Shown piece after piece: positions 52,965 through 60,890 of a stretch of DNA of 64,000 nt. The stretch lies in assembly GCA_023432225.1 (NCBI GenBank), contig JAEYUW010000046.1:124001-188000 (forward strand). The letters are read 5' to 3'. The translations under genes and the position numbers were made by a program. Each line of letters starts with the position of its first letter. Position 1 is the first letter of the stretch. The DNA comes from Verrucomicrobiota bacterium (GTDB lineage: Bacteria; Verrucomicrobiota; Verrucomicrobiia; Opitutales; Opitutaceae). The notes below the pieces were generated by a model. That model had not been told where the DNA came from. It saw only the letters and a list, made by a program, of their open reading frames with translations, and made no database searches.

Positions 52965-53732
52965 GTGATCAAACCCGCCCAAAAATTCCTTTCCGTGTTG
53001 TGCGCCGTGGCGCTCGCGTTGCCCGTCGTGGGCGCGTCCGAGCGGGCGGAAACACTTCGCGCGATCAACTGGGTGGAGAATCCCACGAATCACACGAGGC
53101 CGGGCTCGCGCGGTGAACTGGGGCCTTATCAGTTCATGCCGCAGACGTGGCGACGGCACACGCGCACGCCGTTCAGTCGGGCGGTCGTGCGCGAGCAGGC
53201 CGATGCGGTCGCGGTGCGGCACTACGAGTGGATCAAGGATGGCCTGCGCGATGCCGGCATCGATCCGAGTTCCTACAACATCGCGCTGGCGTGGAACTGC
53301 GGACTCGGTGCCGTGAAGTCCGGCCGCATCCCGGCGGTGAGCTATTACTACGCGGAGCGCGTGCAGAATCTCGTCGAACAGCAGCGCGCTCGCAGGCAGG
53401 CCGCGCTGGCGGCGGCCACAACGGAGAACCGGACGCGACCGCCGTTGCCGGCGCCAAGCGCCGATCCCATGCAGGCGACGCAGCCGGAATCGATGTTCGC
53501 CTTCGACACGTCGACGGACACGCCGCCGCGCTTCGTCGTGGCGGCGACCGAACCGCTCTACGCTCCGTCCATTCCGACGGTCGTGACCGCGAAAGCGAAT
53601 GCGATCGCGGTCGCCGCGGTCGCGCCGACGCGGCCGACGGAGCTTGGGCCTGACGCTAAAATCACGGTCGAAGATGCACCGATGTTCACGATCAGTCGCG
53701 TGGCGCAGCCGCGCTTTGCGCTGATCCACTGA
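52965..53732 (+). CDS. Exported lysozyme/transglycosylase-like protein
   Basis: 255 aa from GTG 52965 with a signal peptide (FLSVLCAVALALPVVGASE). The next 100 residues resemble a lysozyme-like SLT fold: LRAINWVENPTNHTRPGSRGE, LGPYQFMPQTWRRHT, NIALAWNCGLGAV, with a Glu in the usual catalytic helix position. A low-complexity Ala/Pro/Thr tail follows. It may cut peptidoglycan. It follows the ECF/anti-sigma pair after 267 non-coding bases and could be a target of that sigma factor. Confidence 0.65.
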   Translation: MIKPAQKFLSVLCAVALALPVVGASERAETLRAINWVENPTNHTRPGSRGELGPYQFMPQTWRRHTRTPFSRAVVREQADAVAVRHYEWIKDGLRDAGIDPSSYNIALAWNCGLGAVKSGRIPAVSYYYAERVQNLVEQQRARRQAALAAATTENRTRPPLPAPSADPMQATQPESMFAFDTSTDTPPRFVVAATEPLYAPSIPTVVTAKANAIAVAAVAPTRPTELGPDAKITVEDAPMFTISRVAQPRFALIH

Positions 53733-53759
53733 GCGACACCCCTTTCTTTGCCATAGCCT

Positions 53760-53789
53760 GACGCCGCCCGAAAGGGCGGCGTCTTTTTT
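53760..53789 (+). terminator. Terminator after the lysozyme-like gene
   Basis: Perfect 10-bp stem GACGCCGCCC / GGGCGGCGTC with a GAAA tetraloop, then TTTTTT. Confidence 0.96.
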
Positions 53790-53956
53790 GCGGCGGCGAA
53801 TGAAAGCGAATCTCCAGGTCCCGTTCGCTTGCTTGAGCACGGAGCGGAAGGCGTGACGAGGCTTTCGCCGTTCGGGTGCGGCGAAATTCTGACGAATTCC
53901 GCTACCGGCCAACTGGGGCGAGGTGGCCAACGCGCGGCTGACTGCGCGCTGCGATG

Positions 53957-54973
53957 CTACTCCAAGAAGCTGGTCTGCTTCGGCGAGCGCGTCGTCTTCT
54001 TGTCGTCGTCGGGCGAATTGAGATGGCGCGGCGGACGTGCGACGCGTGAGGCGAAAGCGCCTTCGCGATCGGCGACGATGCGCTCGCACATTTTCTCGAT
54101 CTGGAGATGCAGCCAGTTCGTTGTCGGACTGTTTTCCGTATAGTCGGCGGGGCCGTAGTGATCGATGCGGCCGGCCTGGCGCAGACGGTCGTTTTGCTCG
54201 AACTCGGCGCGGACGGCGGGATTGTAGACGGCGTAGGTTTTGCCGCCGCCTTTTTTCACGACGGAGAAACTCGGGACATCGCTCGGGCCGTCGGCGATGT
54301 AGATCATATTTTGGAGCGGGATGCGGCGATCCTCGGGTGTGACCTTGGCGTTAACGTCGATCGCGGGATTCTTGTTCGTGCCCTTGTTGATCTCGAAGAT
54401 CGCGCGCGTCTTCGTCGTGTTGTCGATCATGACGCCGATCTGCGCGATCTCGGCGGCGGCATCGAGGGCGAACTCCTTTTGCTTGAGAAATCCCGGTTGC
54501 AGCGGGTTCTCGATGAACTCGCACGCCCAGATGTGATCGACGAACGGCGCGATCGCGCTGCCGCGGACCATCTCCGCGAGACCTGTGCTGACGATGTAGT
54601 GCTCGAGGACGATCTCGTGCTTCTGGAATTCGGGACGCGCCTTCACCCATTCGCGCGACGATTGGAAGAACTCCGGCAGGCCCGGGTAGAACTTGATCTC
54701 GCGACCGCACTCGCGGAGCACCTTGTTGTTCAGGCCCGCCATCGGACCGGCGAGCACGTAGGTCAACAGGTGGTTGAGATAGCTGATCTCCGGCGAAATG
54801 TGGTAGCCGCGGCGGCGATAGTTTTCCGCGAGCCCGTTCGTCTCCGTCCAAAACGTCTGCTCGTCCACGCCGTAGCGCTTGAACAACGGGGCCTGCATGT
54901 AGGCGGGAATTAGCGTCTTGTCGAAGTCCCAGATGCAGGCGACGATGTTTTGAGTGAAGAGCGGAGAGGCCAT
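53957..54973 (-). CDS. HAD-superfamily phosphatase-like protein
   Basis: 338 aa. Motif I is IWDFDKTLIPAYM (Asp-x-Asp nucleophile); the motif II Ser/Thr is in YIVSTGLAEMV, and motif IV acidic residues in IYIADGPSDVPSFSVVKKGGG. A large cap (about residues 25-120) contains ISYLNHLLTYVLAGPMAGLNN. The C-terminal tail of about 40 residues is basic and disordered-looking (PPRHLNSPDDDKKTTRSPK). Substrate unknown. Confidence 0.85.
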   Translation of the reverse strand: MASPLFTQNIVACIWDFDKTLIPAYMQAPLFKRYGVDEQTFWTETNGLAENYRRRGYHISPEISYLNHLLTYVLAGPMAGLNNKVLRECGREIKFYPGLPEFFQSSREWVKARPEFQKHEIVLEHYIVSTGLAEMVRGSAIAPFVDHIWACEFIENPLQPGFLKQKEFALDAAAEIAQIGVMIDNTTKTRAIFEINKGTNKNPAIDVNAKVTPEDRRIPLQNMIYIADGPSDVPSFSVVKKGGGKTYAVYNPAVRAEFEQNDRLRQAGRIDHYGPADYTENSPTTNWLHLQIEKMCERIVADREGAFASRVARPPRHLNSPDDDKKTTRSPKQTSFLE

Positions 54974-55079
54974 CGCAGAAAAGTTTTACTAGGCGGCGCG
55001 AGCCGCGCCTGATTGGCTTCCGACGCAAGCCGCCCCCTGCGGCTGACGCAATTCGCAATTTCTCACCCGTGCCGCGCGC

Positions 55080-56201
55080 ATGGACCAACTGCCCGACATC
55101 TCTCCGTTTCAGCTCCGCCTCGATGAACTCGATGCGCAGATGGCCGCGCCGTCGTTCTACGCCAACGCGCGGCGCGCCACCGAGGTCACGCGCGAACAGC
55201 AGCGACTGCGCGCGTTGGTCGACGAGTATCGCGCTTACGAGAAACTAGGCCGCGAGATCGAGGAGCATTCAGCGCTGTTGAAAGATCCAAAGGCGGACGC
55301 GGAGTTGCGGGGGCTCGCGGAGATGGAATTGCCGGAGCTGGAGCAACGCCGCACCGCGCTGCACGAGTCGGTGTTGCGCGCGATGATCCCGCCGGAGCCG
55401 TCGGACTCGCGCAACACGGTGATGGAAATCCGAGCGGGGGCCGGCGGCGACGAAGCGAGTTTGTTCGCGGCGGACCTCTATCGCATGTTCGTGCGCTATG
55501 CGGAGGGCCGCGGTTGGAAAGTGCAGCCGATGAGTTCGAGCGCGTCGGATCGCGGCGGATTGAAGGAAGTGATCTTTCTCGTGACCGGCACGGACGTCTA
55601 CAAACGCCTGAAATACGAGAGCGGCGTCCATCGCGTGCAACGCATCCCGGTTACCGAGGCCAATGGCCGCATTCACACCTCGACCGTCACGGTCGCCGTG
55701 CTGCCGGAGGCGGAGGAAGTCGACGTGCAGATCGACCCGCAGGATCTCGACATCACCGTGCAGCGCGCAAGCGGTCCGGGCGGGCAGGGCGTCAACACGA
55801 CGGATTCGGCCGTGCGCATCATTCACAAGCCGACGGGACTGATCGTGTTTTGCGCTGATGATCGCTCGCAGATCAAAAACAAGGCGCGAGCGATGGCGGT
55901 GCTGCGTTCGCGCTTGCTGAAGCTGAAGGAGGAAGAGGAGCGCGCGAAATATGCCGCGCAGCGCAAAGGCCAGATCGGCACGGGCGACCGCAGCGAGCGC
56001 ATCCGCACCTACAATTTTCCGCAGAACCGCGTGACTGATCATCGCATCGGCTTGACGCTCTACAGCCTGCCTCAAGTGCTCGAAGGTAACCTAGACACGT
56101 TGATCGAGGCGCTGCAGCGTGCGGAGTTCGAGGAGAAGCTAGCGGAATTGACCGGTGCGCCTGTGATTGCGCGGCGCGGCCCGAGTGACGACGACGAGTG
56201 A
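55080..56201 (+). CDS. prfA: Peptide chain release factor 1
   Basis: 373 aa. The catalytic GGQ is in RASGPGGQGVNTTDSAVRI (about residue 235), and the class-I factor block EIRAGAGGDEASLFAADLYRM precedes it. It ends translation at UAA and UAG. prmC, encoding the methylase of this Gln, follows one base after the stop codon. Confidence 0.96.
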   Translation: MDQLPDISPFQLRLDELDAQMAAPSFYANARRATEVTREQQRLRALVDEYRAYEKLGREIEEHSALLKDPKADAELRGLAEMELPELEQRRTALHESVLRAMIPPEPSDSRNTVMEIRAGAGGDEASLFAADLYRMFVRYAEGRGWKVQPMSSSASDRGGLKEVIFLVTGTDVYKRLKYESGVHRVQRIPVTEANGRIHTSTVTVAVLPEAEEVDVQIDPQDLDITVQRASGPGGQGVNTTDSAVRIIHKPTGLIVFCADDRSQIKNKARAMAVLRSRLLKLKEEEERAKYAAQRKGQIGTGDRSERIRTYNFPQNRVTDHRIGLTLYSLPQVLEGNLDTLIEALQRAEFEEKLAELTGAPVIARRGPSDDDE

Positions 56202-56202
56202 A

Positions 56203-57060
56203 ATGCTGACCGTCCTCGAGATCATCAAGCGCACGACCGAGTTTCTGCAGAAGCACGGCATTGAGAGTCCGCGGTTGAATGCGGAGCTGATCGTTGGTCA
56301 CTCACTCGGCCTGAAGCGCATGCAGCTTTACCTGCAGTTCGAGCGACCGCTCGCCGAGACAGAGCTAGCGAAGATCCGACCGCTGGTGAAACGCCGCAGC
56401 GAACGCGAGCCGCTGCAATACATCGTCGGCACAACGGAGTTCAGCGGACTGACGTTGAAGGTCGATCGGCGCGCGCTGATTCCGCGACCGGAGACGGAGT
56501 TGTTGGTCGAGATTGCGAAGGAGAAATTCGTGACCGGTGCGGCGCCCGCGCGCGTGCTCGATCTTGGCACCGGCAGCGGAGCCATAGCGCTGGCGCTCGC
56601 GAAGCATTTTGCCGAGGCACGGGTGACTGCGGTGGACGTGAGCGCGGATGCGCTGGCGCTCGCGGGCGAGAACGCCGCTGCGGTCGGCTTGGCCGAGCGC
56701 GTGAGCTTTTTGCAGTCGGACTGGTTTGCTGCGCTGCCGAGCGACGCGCGGTTCGAATTGGTCGTGGCGAACCCGCCCTACCTTTCAGATGCTGAAACCA
56801 AGGAGACGACACCAGAGGTGCAGAAGTTCGAACCGTGGAATGCGCTGTCGTCCGGACCCGCGGGGACCGAGGCTCTCGCGGTGATCGTGCGCGACGCCAA
56901 GGCGCGACTCGCGCCCGGAGGCTGGCTGATGTGCGAGACGGGCATCGCGCAACATGCGCAGTTGATGGAGTGGCTGCGCGCGGCGGGTTATGCGAACGTG
57001 GAGTCGCGCAAGGATCTCACCGGGCGCGATCGGTTCGTGCTGGCGAGCGTGGCGGTATAG
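56203..57060 (+). CDS. prmC: Release factor glutamine methyltransferase PrmC
   Basis: 285 aa from ATG 56203. SAM-binding VLDLGTGSGAIALALAKHF, and the catalytic NPPY in ELVVANPPYLSDAE (about residue 189), preceded by LIPRPETELLVE. It methylates the GGQ glutamine of release factors, and its neighbour prfA is the expected target. The upstream in-frame start at 56167 lies inside prfA and is not used. Confidence 0.95.
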   Translation: MLTVLEIIKRTTEFLQKHGIESPRLNAELIVGHSLGLKRMQLYLQFERPLAETELAKIRPLVKRRSEREPLQYIVGTTEFSGLTLKVDRRALIPRPETELLVEIAKEKFVTGAAPARVLDLGTGSGAIALALAKHFAEARVTAVDVSADALALAGENAAAVGLAERVSFLQSDWFAALPSDARFELVVANPPYLSDAETKETTPEVQKFEPWNALSSGPAGTEALAVIVRDAKARLAPGGWLMCETGIAQHAQLMEWLRAAGYANVESRKDLTGRDRFVLASVAV

Positions 57061-57080
57061 CGCGCGACGTCGCGGCGCGG

Positions 57081-57142
57081 AAAGTAGCGGGAGCATCTTG
57101 CTCCCGCTCGGGAAAACGGGAGCTGGAAGCTCCCGCTACTTT
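57081..57142. repeat. GTAG...CTAC palindromic repeat, complete
   Basis: AAAGTAGCGGGAGC (57081-57094) pairs with GCTCCCGCTACTTT (57129-57142). Inside are two hairpins, GGGAGCATCTTGCTCCC and GGGAGCTGGAAGCTCCC. Confidence 0.9.
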
Positions 57143-57155
57143 GGGGGCTCGTACA

Positions 57156-57181
57156 CGAAAACAGCCGACTGACGTCGGCTG
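57156..57181 (-). terminator. Terminator of the Prc protease gene
   Basis: On the minus strand CAGCCGAC / GTCGGCTG with loop GTCA, followed by TTTTCG. Confidence 0.75.
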
Positions 57182-57223
57182 TGAAGAGGAGACGAGCGGC
57201 CGGTTGGAAACCGGCGTGTGGCA

Positions 57224-59416
57224 TTATCCCTGCGGGACGCTCGCGGCGGGCATCGGCGCGCGCTTGGCCCACATCGGCGTGTCGGCGAGGCGGACGGCGT
57301 CGGACACGACGCGGAGGGCCTCGCGCAGGTGCACATCGAACTTCGACGCGGCTTCGTGGTCTTCGGCGTCCGTATCGCCGTCGTTCTCGGCGACGGGTTC
57401 AGGCGGCGGCGGATTTTTGATCACGGCGTCGAGCTTCACTTCCTGCTTCTTGAAGTCGTTTTTGGTGAGCAGGGCTTTGAACTCGGCGTCGAATTTCTTG
57501 CCGGTCGCTTCGATCGTCTGCTTCTCGGCGCGCCGTTTCTCGAGATTGAGCGAGACCGTCTTCTGCTCGGTGCGTTGGCGGAACCAGTCGATGTTTTCCT
57601 TCAGCACGCTGAATTCTTCGAGCGAGTCCTGGCGGTGCTTGCTGGCCGCGAGCAGCGGTCCGACGAAGGCTTGGTTGAGTGGCTTGCCGTCAAAGGGCGA
57701 GGTGCTGATCTCGTCCCACACGAGCGCGTTCGGCTCGGTGGCTTCGCCGACTTCGATGTAGTCGTCGATGGACGGAAGCGCGATGTCGGGCGTCACGCCC
57801 TTCTTCTGGGTCGATGAGCCGTTGGGCAGGTAATATTTCTGCGTGGTGAGTTTCGCGGCGCCGGCTTTGCCGTAGTTGCGGCTGAGCTTCGGGAGGTAGT
57901 TCTGCATCTCGAAGATGACCTGCACGGTGCCTTTGCCGTAGGTGGTGCTGTCGCCGACGATCACGGCGCGGCCGTAGTTTTGCATCGCGCCGGCGAAGAT
58001 CTCGGAGGCGGACGCGCTGAATTTCGACGTGAGGATCGCGAGCGGGCCGTCGTAGGCGACGGTGCGGTTGGTGTCGCGGCCGACGGAGACGCGGCCGGCG
58101 GAGTCGCGGACTTGGACGACGGGGCCTTGTTCAATGAAGAGGCCGCTGAGGTTGATCGCTTCCGAGAGGAGGCCGCCGCCGTTGCGGCGCAGATCGAGGA
58201 TGAGCGCGGTGATGTTCTGCTGCTTCAGTTTGCCGATCAGCTCGGCGACGTCGTTGCTGGCGGAGGCGCGGCTGGCTTCGTCGTCGGTGTCGCCGCCGTT
58301 TTCGCCGTAGAAGGAGTTCAGGGTGATGACGCCGATCGCGTTGATTTTGCCGGCGGCGTCGGGGACTTCGAAGAGTTCGGCGGAGGCGCGGGCCTGGTTG
58401 ATTTTGATGACGTCGCGCGTGATCGTGACTTGCTCGGTCTTGGACTGGTCGACGGCTTTTTGCGGGATGATCGAGAGTGTGACCTTCGTGCCTTTGGCGC
58501 CGCGGATCATCTGCACGATTTGCTTGTTGCGCATGCCGACGACATCGACCGCTTCCTGGCCTTCCTGCTGGACGGTGACGATCTTGTCGTTGGCTTTCAC
58601 CTTGCCGGTGAGATCGGCGGGGCCGCCGGGAACGACGCTGACGATCTTGCAGTAACCTTCCTCGTCGACGGTGAGGACGGCGCCGATGCCCACGAGGTGG
58701 AGATTGATGTCGACGTTGAAGTCCTCGAGGTCGGCGGCGGAGAAGTAGGAGGAATGGGGATCGTAGAGGCGGGTGAAGGCGGTGAGGAAGCGCGCTTGGA
58801 TTTCGCCGGGCTGAACTTCGGAGGTATTCTTGAGGAAACGGTCGAAGCGTTTCGCCATCGTGCTCTTGGCTGCCTCCAAGGTTTTCTTGTTGAGCAGTTC
58901 GTTGATCAACTCGGCCTTCAGGCGGCGCGACCAGAGGTTGTCGGCTTCGGCTTGGTCGGCGGGCCAGGGGCCTTTGGAGCGATCGATCGTGTAGGTTTCG
59001 TCGGTGGTGAGATCGACGTCTTTGGCGAGTTGCTCGTGGACCCAGGTGACGCGCGAGCGGACGCGCTGTTCGAAGAGGCCGTAGATGCGGAAGGCGGCGT
59101 CGATGTTGCCGGTGATGGCGATGTTGTCCTCGAGGCCGGTGCCGTAGAGGCGACGGAGGGATTGTTCGTCACCGGCGGTGAAGTAGAGGCGCTGCGGGTC
59201 GAGGAGCGCCATGTAGTCGGTGATGAGTTGGGGGTAGTCTTCCGTGCGCAGGGCGTTCCGGTTGAAGTGCACGTAGTCGAGCATCTGCTTGAGCGTGCGC
59301 ACCTCGTTTTGCATGAGGGGATTCGTGGAGAAATCGCGATCGGTGATCGCGAAGGCCACGGGCACGGCGGTGACGAGCAGGAGAGCGGCGCGGAGAAGAA
59401 AGCGTGGGAGTCGCAT
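57224..59416 (-). CDS. prc: Tail-specific carboxy-terminal processing protease (Prc/CtpA)
   Basis: 730 aa periplasmic serine protease. A signal peptide-like start (LRAALLLVTAVPVAFA) leads to an N-terminal helical domain, a PDZ domain (GIGAVLTVDEEGYCKIVSVVPGGPADL), and the S41 core with catalytic Ser in LTSKFSASASEIFAGAMQNYG and Lys in GDSTTYGKGTVQVIFE. The C-terminal region matches the long Prc type. It degrades tagged or damaged envelope proteins. Confidence 0.93.
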   Translation of the reverse strand: MRLPRFLLRAALLLVTAVPVAFAITDRDFSTNPLMQNEVRTLKQMLDYVHFNRNALRTEDYPQLITDYMALLDPQRLYFTAGDEQSLRRLYGTGLEDNIAITGNIDAAFRIYGLFEQRVRSRVTWVHEQLAKDVDLTTDETYTIDRSKGPWPADQAEADNLWSRRLKAELINELLNKKTLEAAKSTMAKRFDRFLKNTSEVQPGEIQARFLTAFTRLYDPHSSYFSAADLEDFNVDINLHLVGIGAVLTVDEEGYCKIVSVVPGGPADLTGKVKANDKIVTVQQEGQEAVDVVGMRNKQIVQMIRGAKGTKVTLSIIPQKAVDQSKTEQVTITRDVIKINQARASAELFEVPDAAGKINAIGVITLNSFYGENGGDTDDEASRASASNDVAELIGKLKQQNITALILDLRRNGGGLLSEAINLSGLFIEQGPVVQVRDSAGRVSVGRDTNRTVAYDGPLAILTSKFSASASEIFAGAMQNYGRAVIVGDSTTYGKGTVQVIFEMQNYLPKLSRNYGKAGAAKLTTQKYYLPNGSSTQKKGVTPDIALPSIDDYIEVGEATEPNALVWDEISTSPFDGKPLNQAFVGPLLAASKHRQDSLEEFSVLKENIDWFRQRTEQKTVSLNLEKRRAEKQTIEATGKKFDAEFKALLTKNDFKKQEVKLDAVIKNPPPPEPVAENDGDTDAEDHEAASKFDVHLREALRVVSDAVRLADTPMWAKRAPMPAASVPQG

Positions 59417-59560
59417 GAAGGAGTGTTAGTCGCGTGGGGCGCGGGTTTGTTTCTTAAAACGGTGAATTGCGGGTCACTCGCGGCGTAGCATGCCTAAAGT
59501 AAGACGCGCGGAGACGAGCGAACAGCTTGCCATCGGCGCAGGCGGACGGAGATTGAGGCG

Positions 59561-60454
59561 TCAACGGCGGCTGAGGAGGTCTTTGGCATCATCGAGCAGG
59601 CGTTTCTCCTGCTCTGTAAGAGCGCCGAAGCCGTGCGAATTTATCTTGTCGAGAATACGATCGACCTCGGCGCGCAGATTCACCGGGGCCGAATGGACGG
59701 GGGGGCTGTCGTCGGGGAGGGGCGCGGGCGTCTTCTTGGTTTGGCGGCGGAAGAGCGGGAGCCGGAAGGACGCACCGGCCGCGCGATCGAGGCCGTTGTT
59801 GGCGTAAAGCAGGCGGAAGTAGAGCCACCCGGCGAGCATGCCGCCGAGGTGGGCGGAGTGGGCGATGCCGGCGCCGCCATCAAGCGCTCCGCCGGGAATC
59901 TCGTTGAACAGGAACCCGAGCGTGTCGATCGCGAGGAGGATCCACGCGAGGATCTTCGGCTTCAGCGTCACCGGCAGCACGAAGAACAGCAGGAAAGTGA
60001 TTTCCCGTTCCGGCGCGACACAGGCAAAAAACACGAACATGCCAGCGAGCACGGCCGAGGCCCCCACCAGCGGAAACGTGGGCGAACCCCACGCATGCGT
60101 CGCGAACCAGGCGAGCGCGCCCAGAGTTGCGGTGCTCATCAGGAATTGAATGAGCCCGCGGGTCCCGAGCAGCGGGGCAACTTCGCGCCCAATCAGGAAG
60201 AGGCCGAGCGCATTCAGCACGAGGTGGAGAACGCCACCGTGCAGAAACGTGTAGGTCACCAGCGTCCAAACCTTGCCTTGAAGCACGCCCGCGGGCGTGA
60301 CGGCGAGCAGATCGACCATCGCGCTGCTGCCGAGAAACCGCTCGAACACCAGCTGCACCAACGACCCCGCGATGACCGCGCTCAAGAACCACGTCAGAGC
60401 CGAAGTCGTCTCGCGCGGGTAGTCGGAGCGCATGTAAGAGCGGTCGGAGAGCAT
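59561..60454 (-). CDS. Rhomboid-family intramembrane serine protease
   Basis: 297 aa from ATG 60454 (60433 is an alternative start). Six or more helices are seen. Catalytic Ser133 lies in PLVGASAVLAGMF (GxS motif) and His202 in IAHSAHLGGMLAGW. The early HGG loop (TFLHGGVLHLVLNALGLFLIG) is typical. A soluble C-terminal tail of about 80 residues carries SAPVNLRAEVDRILDKINSH, GFGALTEQEKRLLDDAK, a small helical tail common to this subgroup. Confidence 0.92.
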   Translation of the reverse strand: MLSDRSYMRSDYPRETTSALTWFLSAVIAGSLVQLVFERFLGSSAMVDLLAVTPAGVLQGKVWTLVTYTFLHGGVLHLVLNALGLFLIGREVAPLLGTRGLIQFLMSTATLGALAWFATHAWGSPTFPLVGASAVLAGMFVFFACVAPEREITFLLFFVLPVTLKPKILAWILLAIDTLGFLFNEIPGGALDGGAGIAHSAHLGGMLAGWLYFRLLYANNGLDRAAGASFRLPLFRRQTKKTPAPLPDDSPPVHSAPVNLRAEVDRILDKINSHGFGALTEQEKRLLDDAKDLLSRR

Positions 60455-60562
60455 TGGGGCGCAACTTACGCCAGCCGCATCCAAATACAAGCCCCGCGTC
60501 GGGCGCCGCGACAGCCTCGCGCCCACATGACGCGGTGCCGTTGCGCGGGGCGGTCGAGCCGC

Positions 60563-60591
60563 TTGACATGACGGTTCAACGTCCTTGTATC
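60563..60591 (+). promoter_or_regulatory. Candidate sigma-70 promoter of the ferredoxin gene
   Basis: TTGACA (60563-60568), a 17-base spacer and TGTATC (60586-60591). The expected transcription start falls at or next to the ATG at 60598, so the message would have almost no leader. Confidence 0.45.
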
Positions 60592-60597
60592 CGCCCT

Positions 60598-60834
60598 ATG
60601 GCCAACAAAGCTGAGAAGTGGAAAGAAAACGCCGCAGGCAAGTTCTACGTCGATCAGCAGTGCATCGATTGCGATCTGTGCCGCGAAACCGCCCCCGGTT
60701 TCTTCACGCGCCATGACGAAGGTGGCTATTCCTTCGTGCACAAGCAGCCCACGACGGAGGAAGAAGCCGCGCTGTGCATGGAGGCGCTCGAAGGCTGCCC
60801 GGTCGAGGCGATCGGCAACGACGGCGAAGAGTAA
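60598..60834 (+). CDS. Single-cluster ferredoxin
   Basis: 78 aa acidic electron carrier. One Fe-S cluster is ligated by CIDCDLCRE and a distal CP in ALEGCPVEAIG, a Fer4_13-type layout. It is soluble and lacks a second complete motif. A terminator follows directly. Redox partner unknown. Confidence 0.9.
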   Translation: MANKAEKWKENAAGKFYVDQQCIDCDLCRETAPGFFTRHDEGGYSFVHKQPTTEEEAALCMEALEGCPVEAIGNDGEE

Positions 60835-60854
60835 TCATCCTGCCTGCTCAATTT

Positions 60855-60887
60855 ACCGCTGCGGTCATCCGCAGCGGTTTCTTTTTT
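60855..60887 (+). terminator. Terminator between ferredoxin and TonB receptor genes
   Basis: Perfect 10-bp stem ACCGCTGCGG / CCGCAGCGGT with loop TCAT, then TTTCTTTTTT. It ends three bases before the receptor ATG. Confidence 0.95.
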
Positions 60888-60890
60888 CCC

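Noticed and set aside
57980..59488. 502-codon plus-strand frame opposite prc (also 24282-26045 opposite coxA)
   Set aside because: Antisense shadows of GC-rich genes; Gly/Asp/Glu-rich products without domains.
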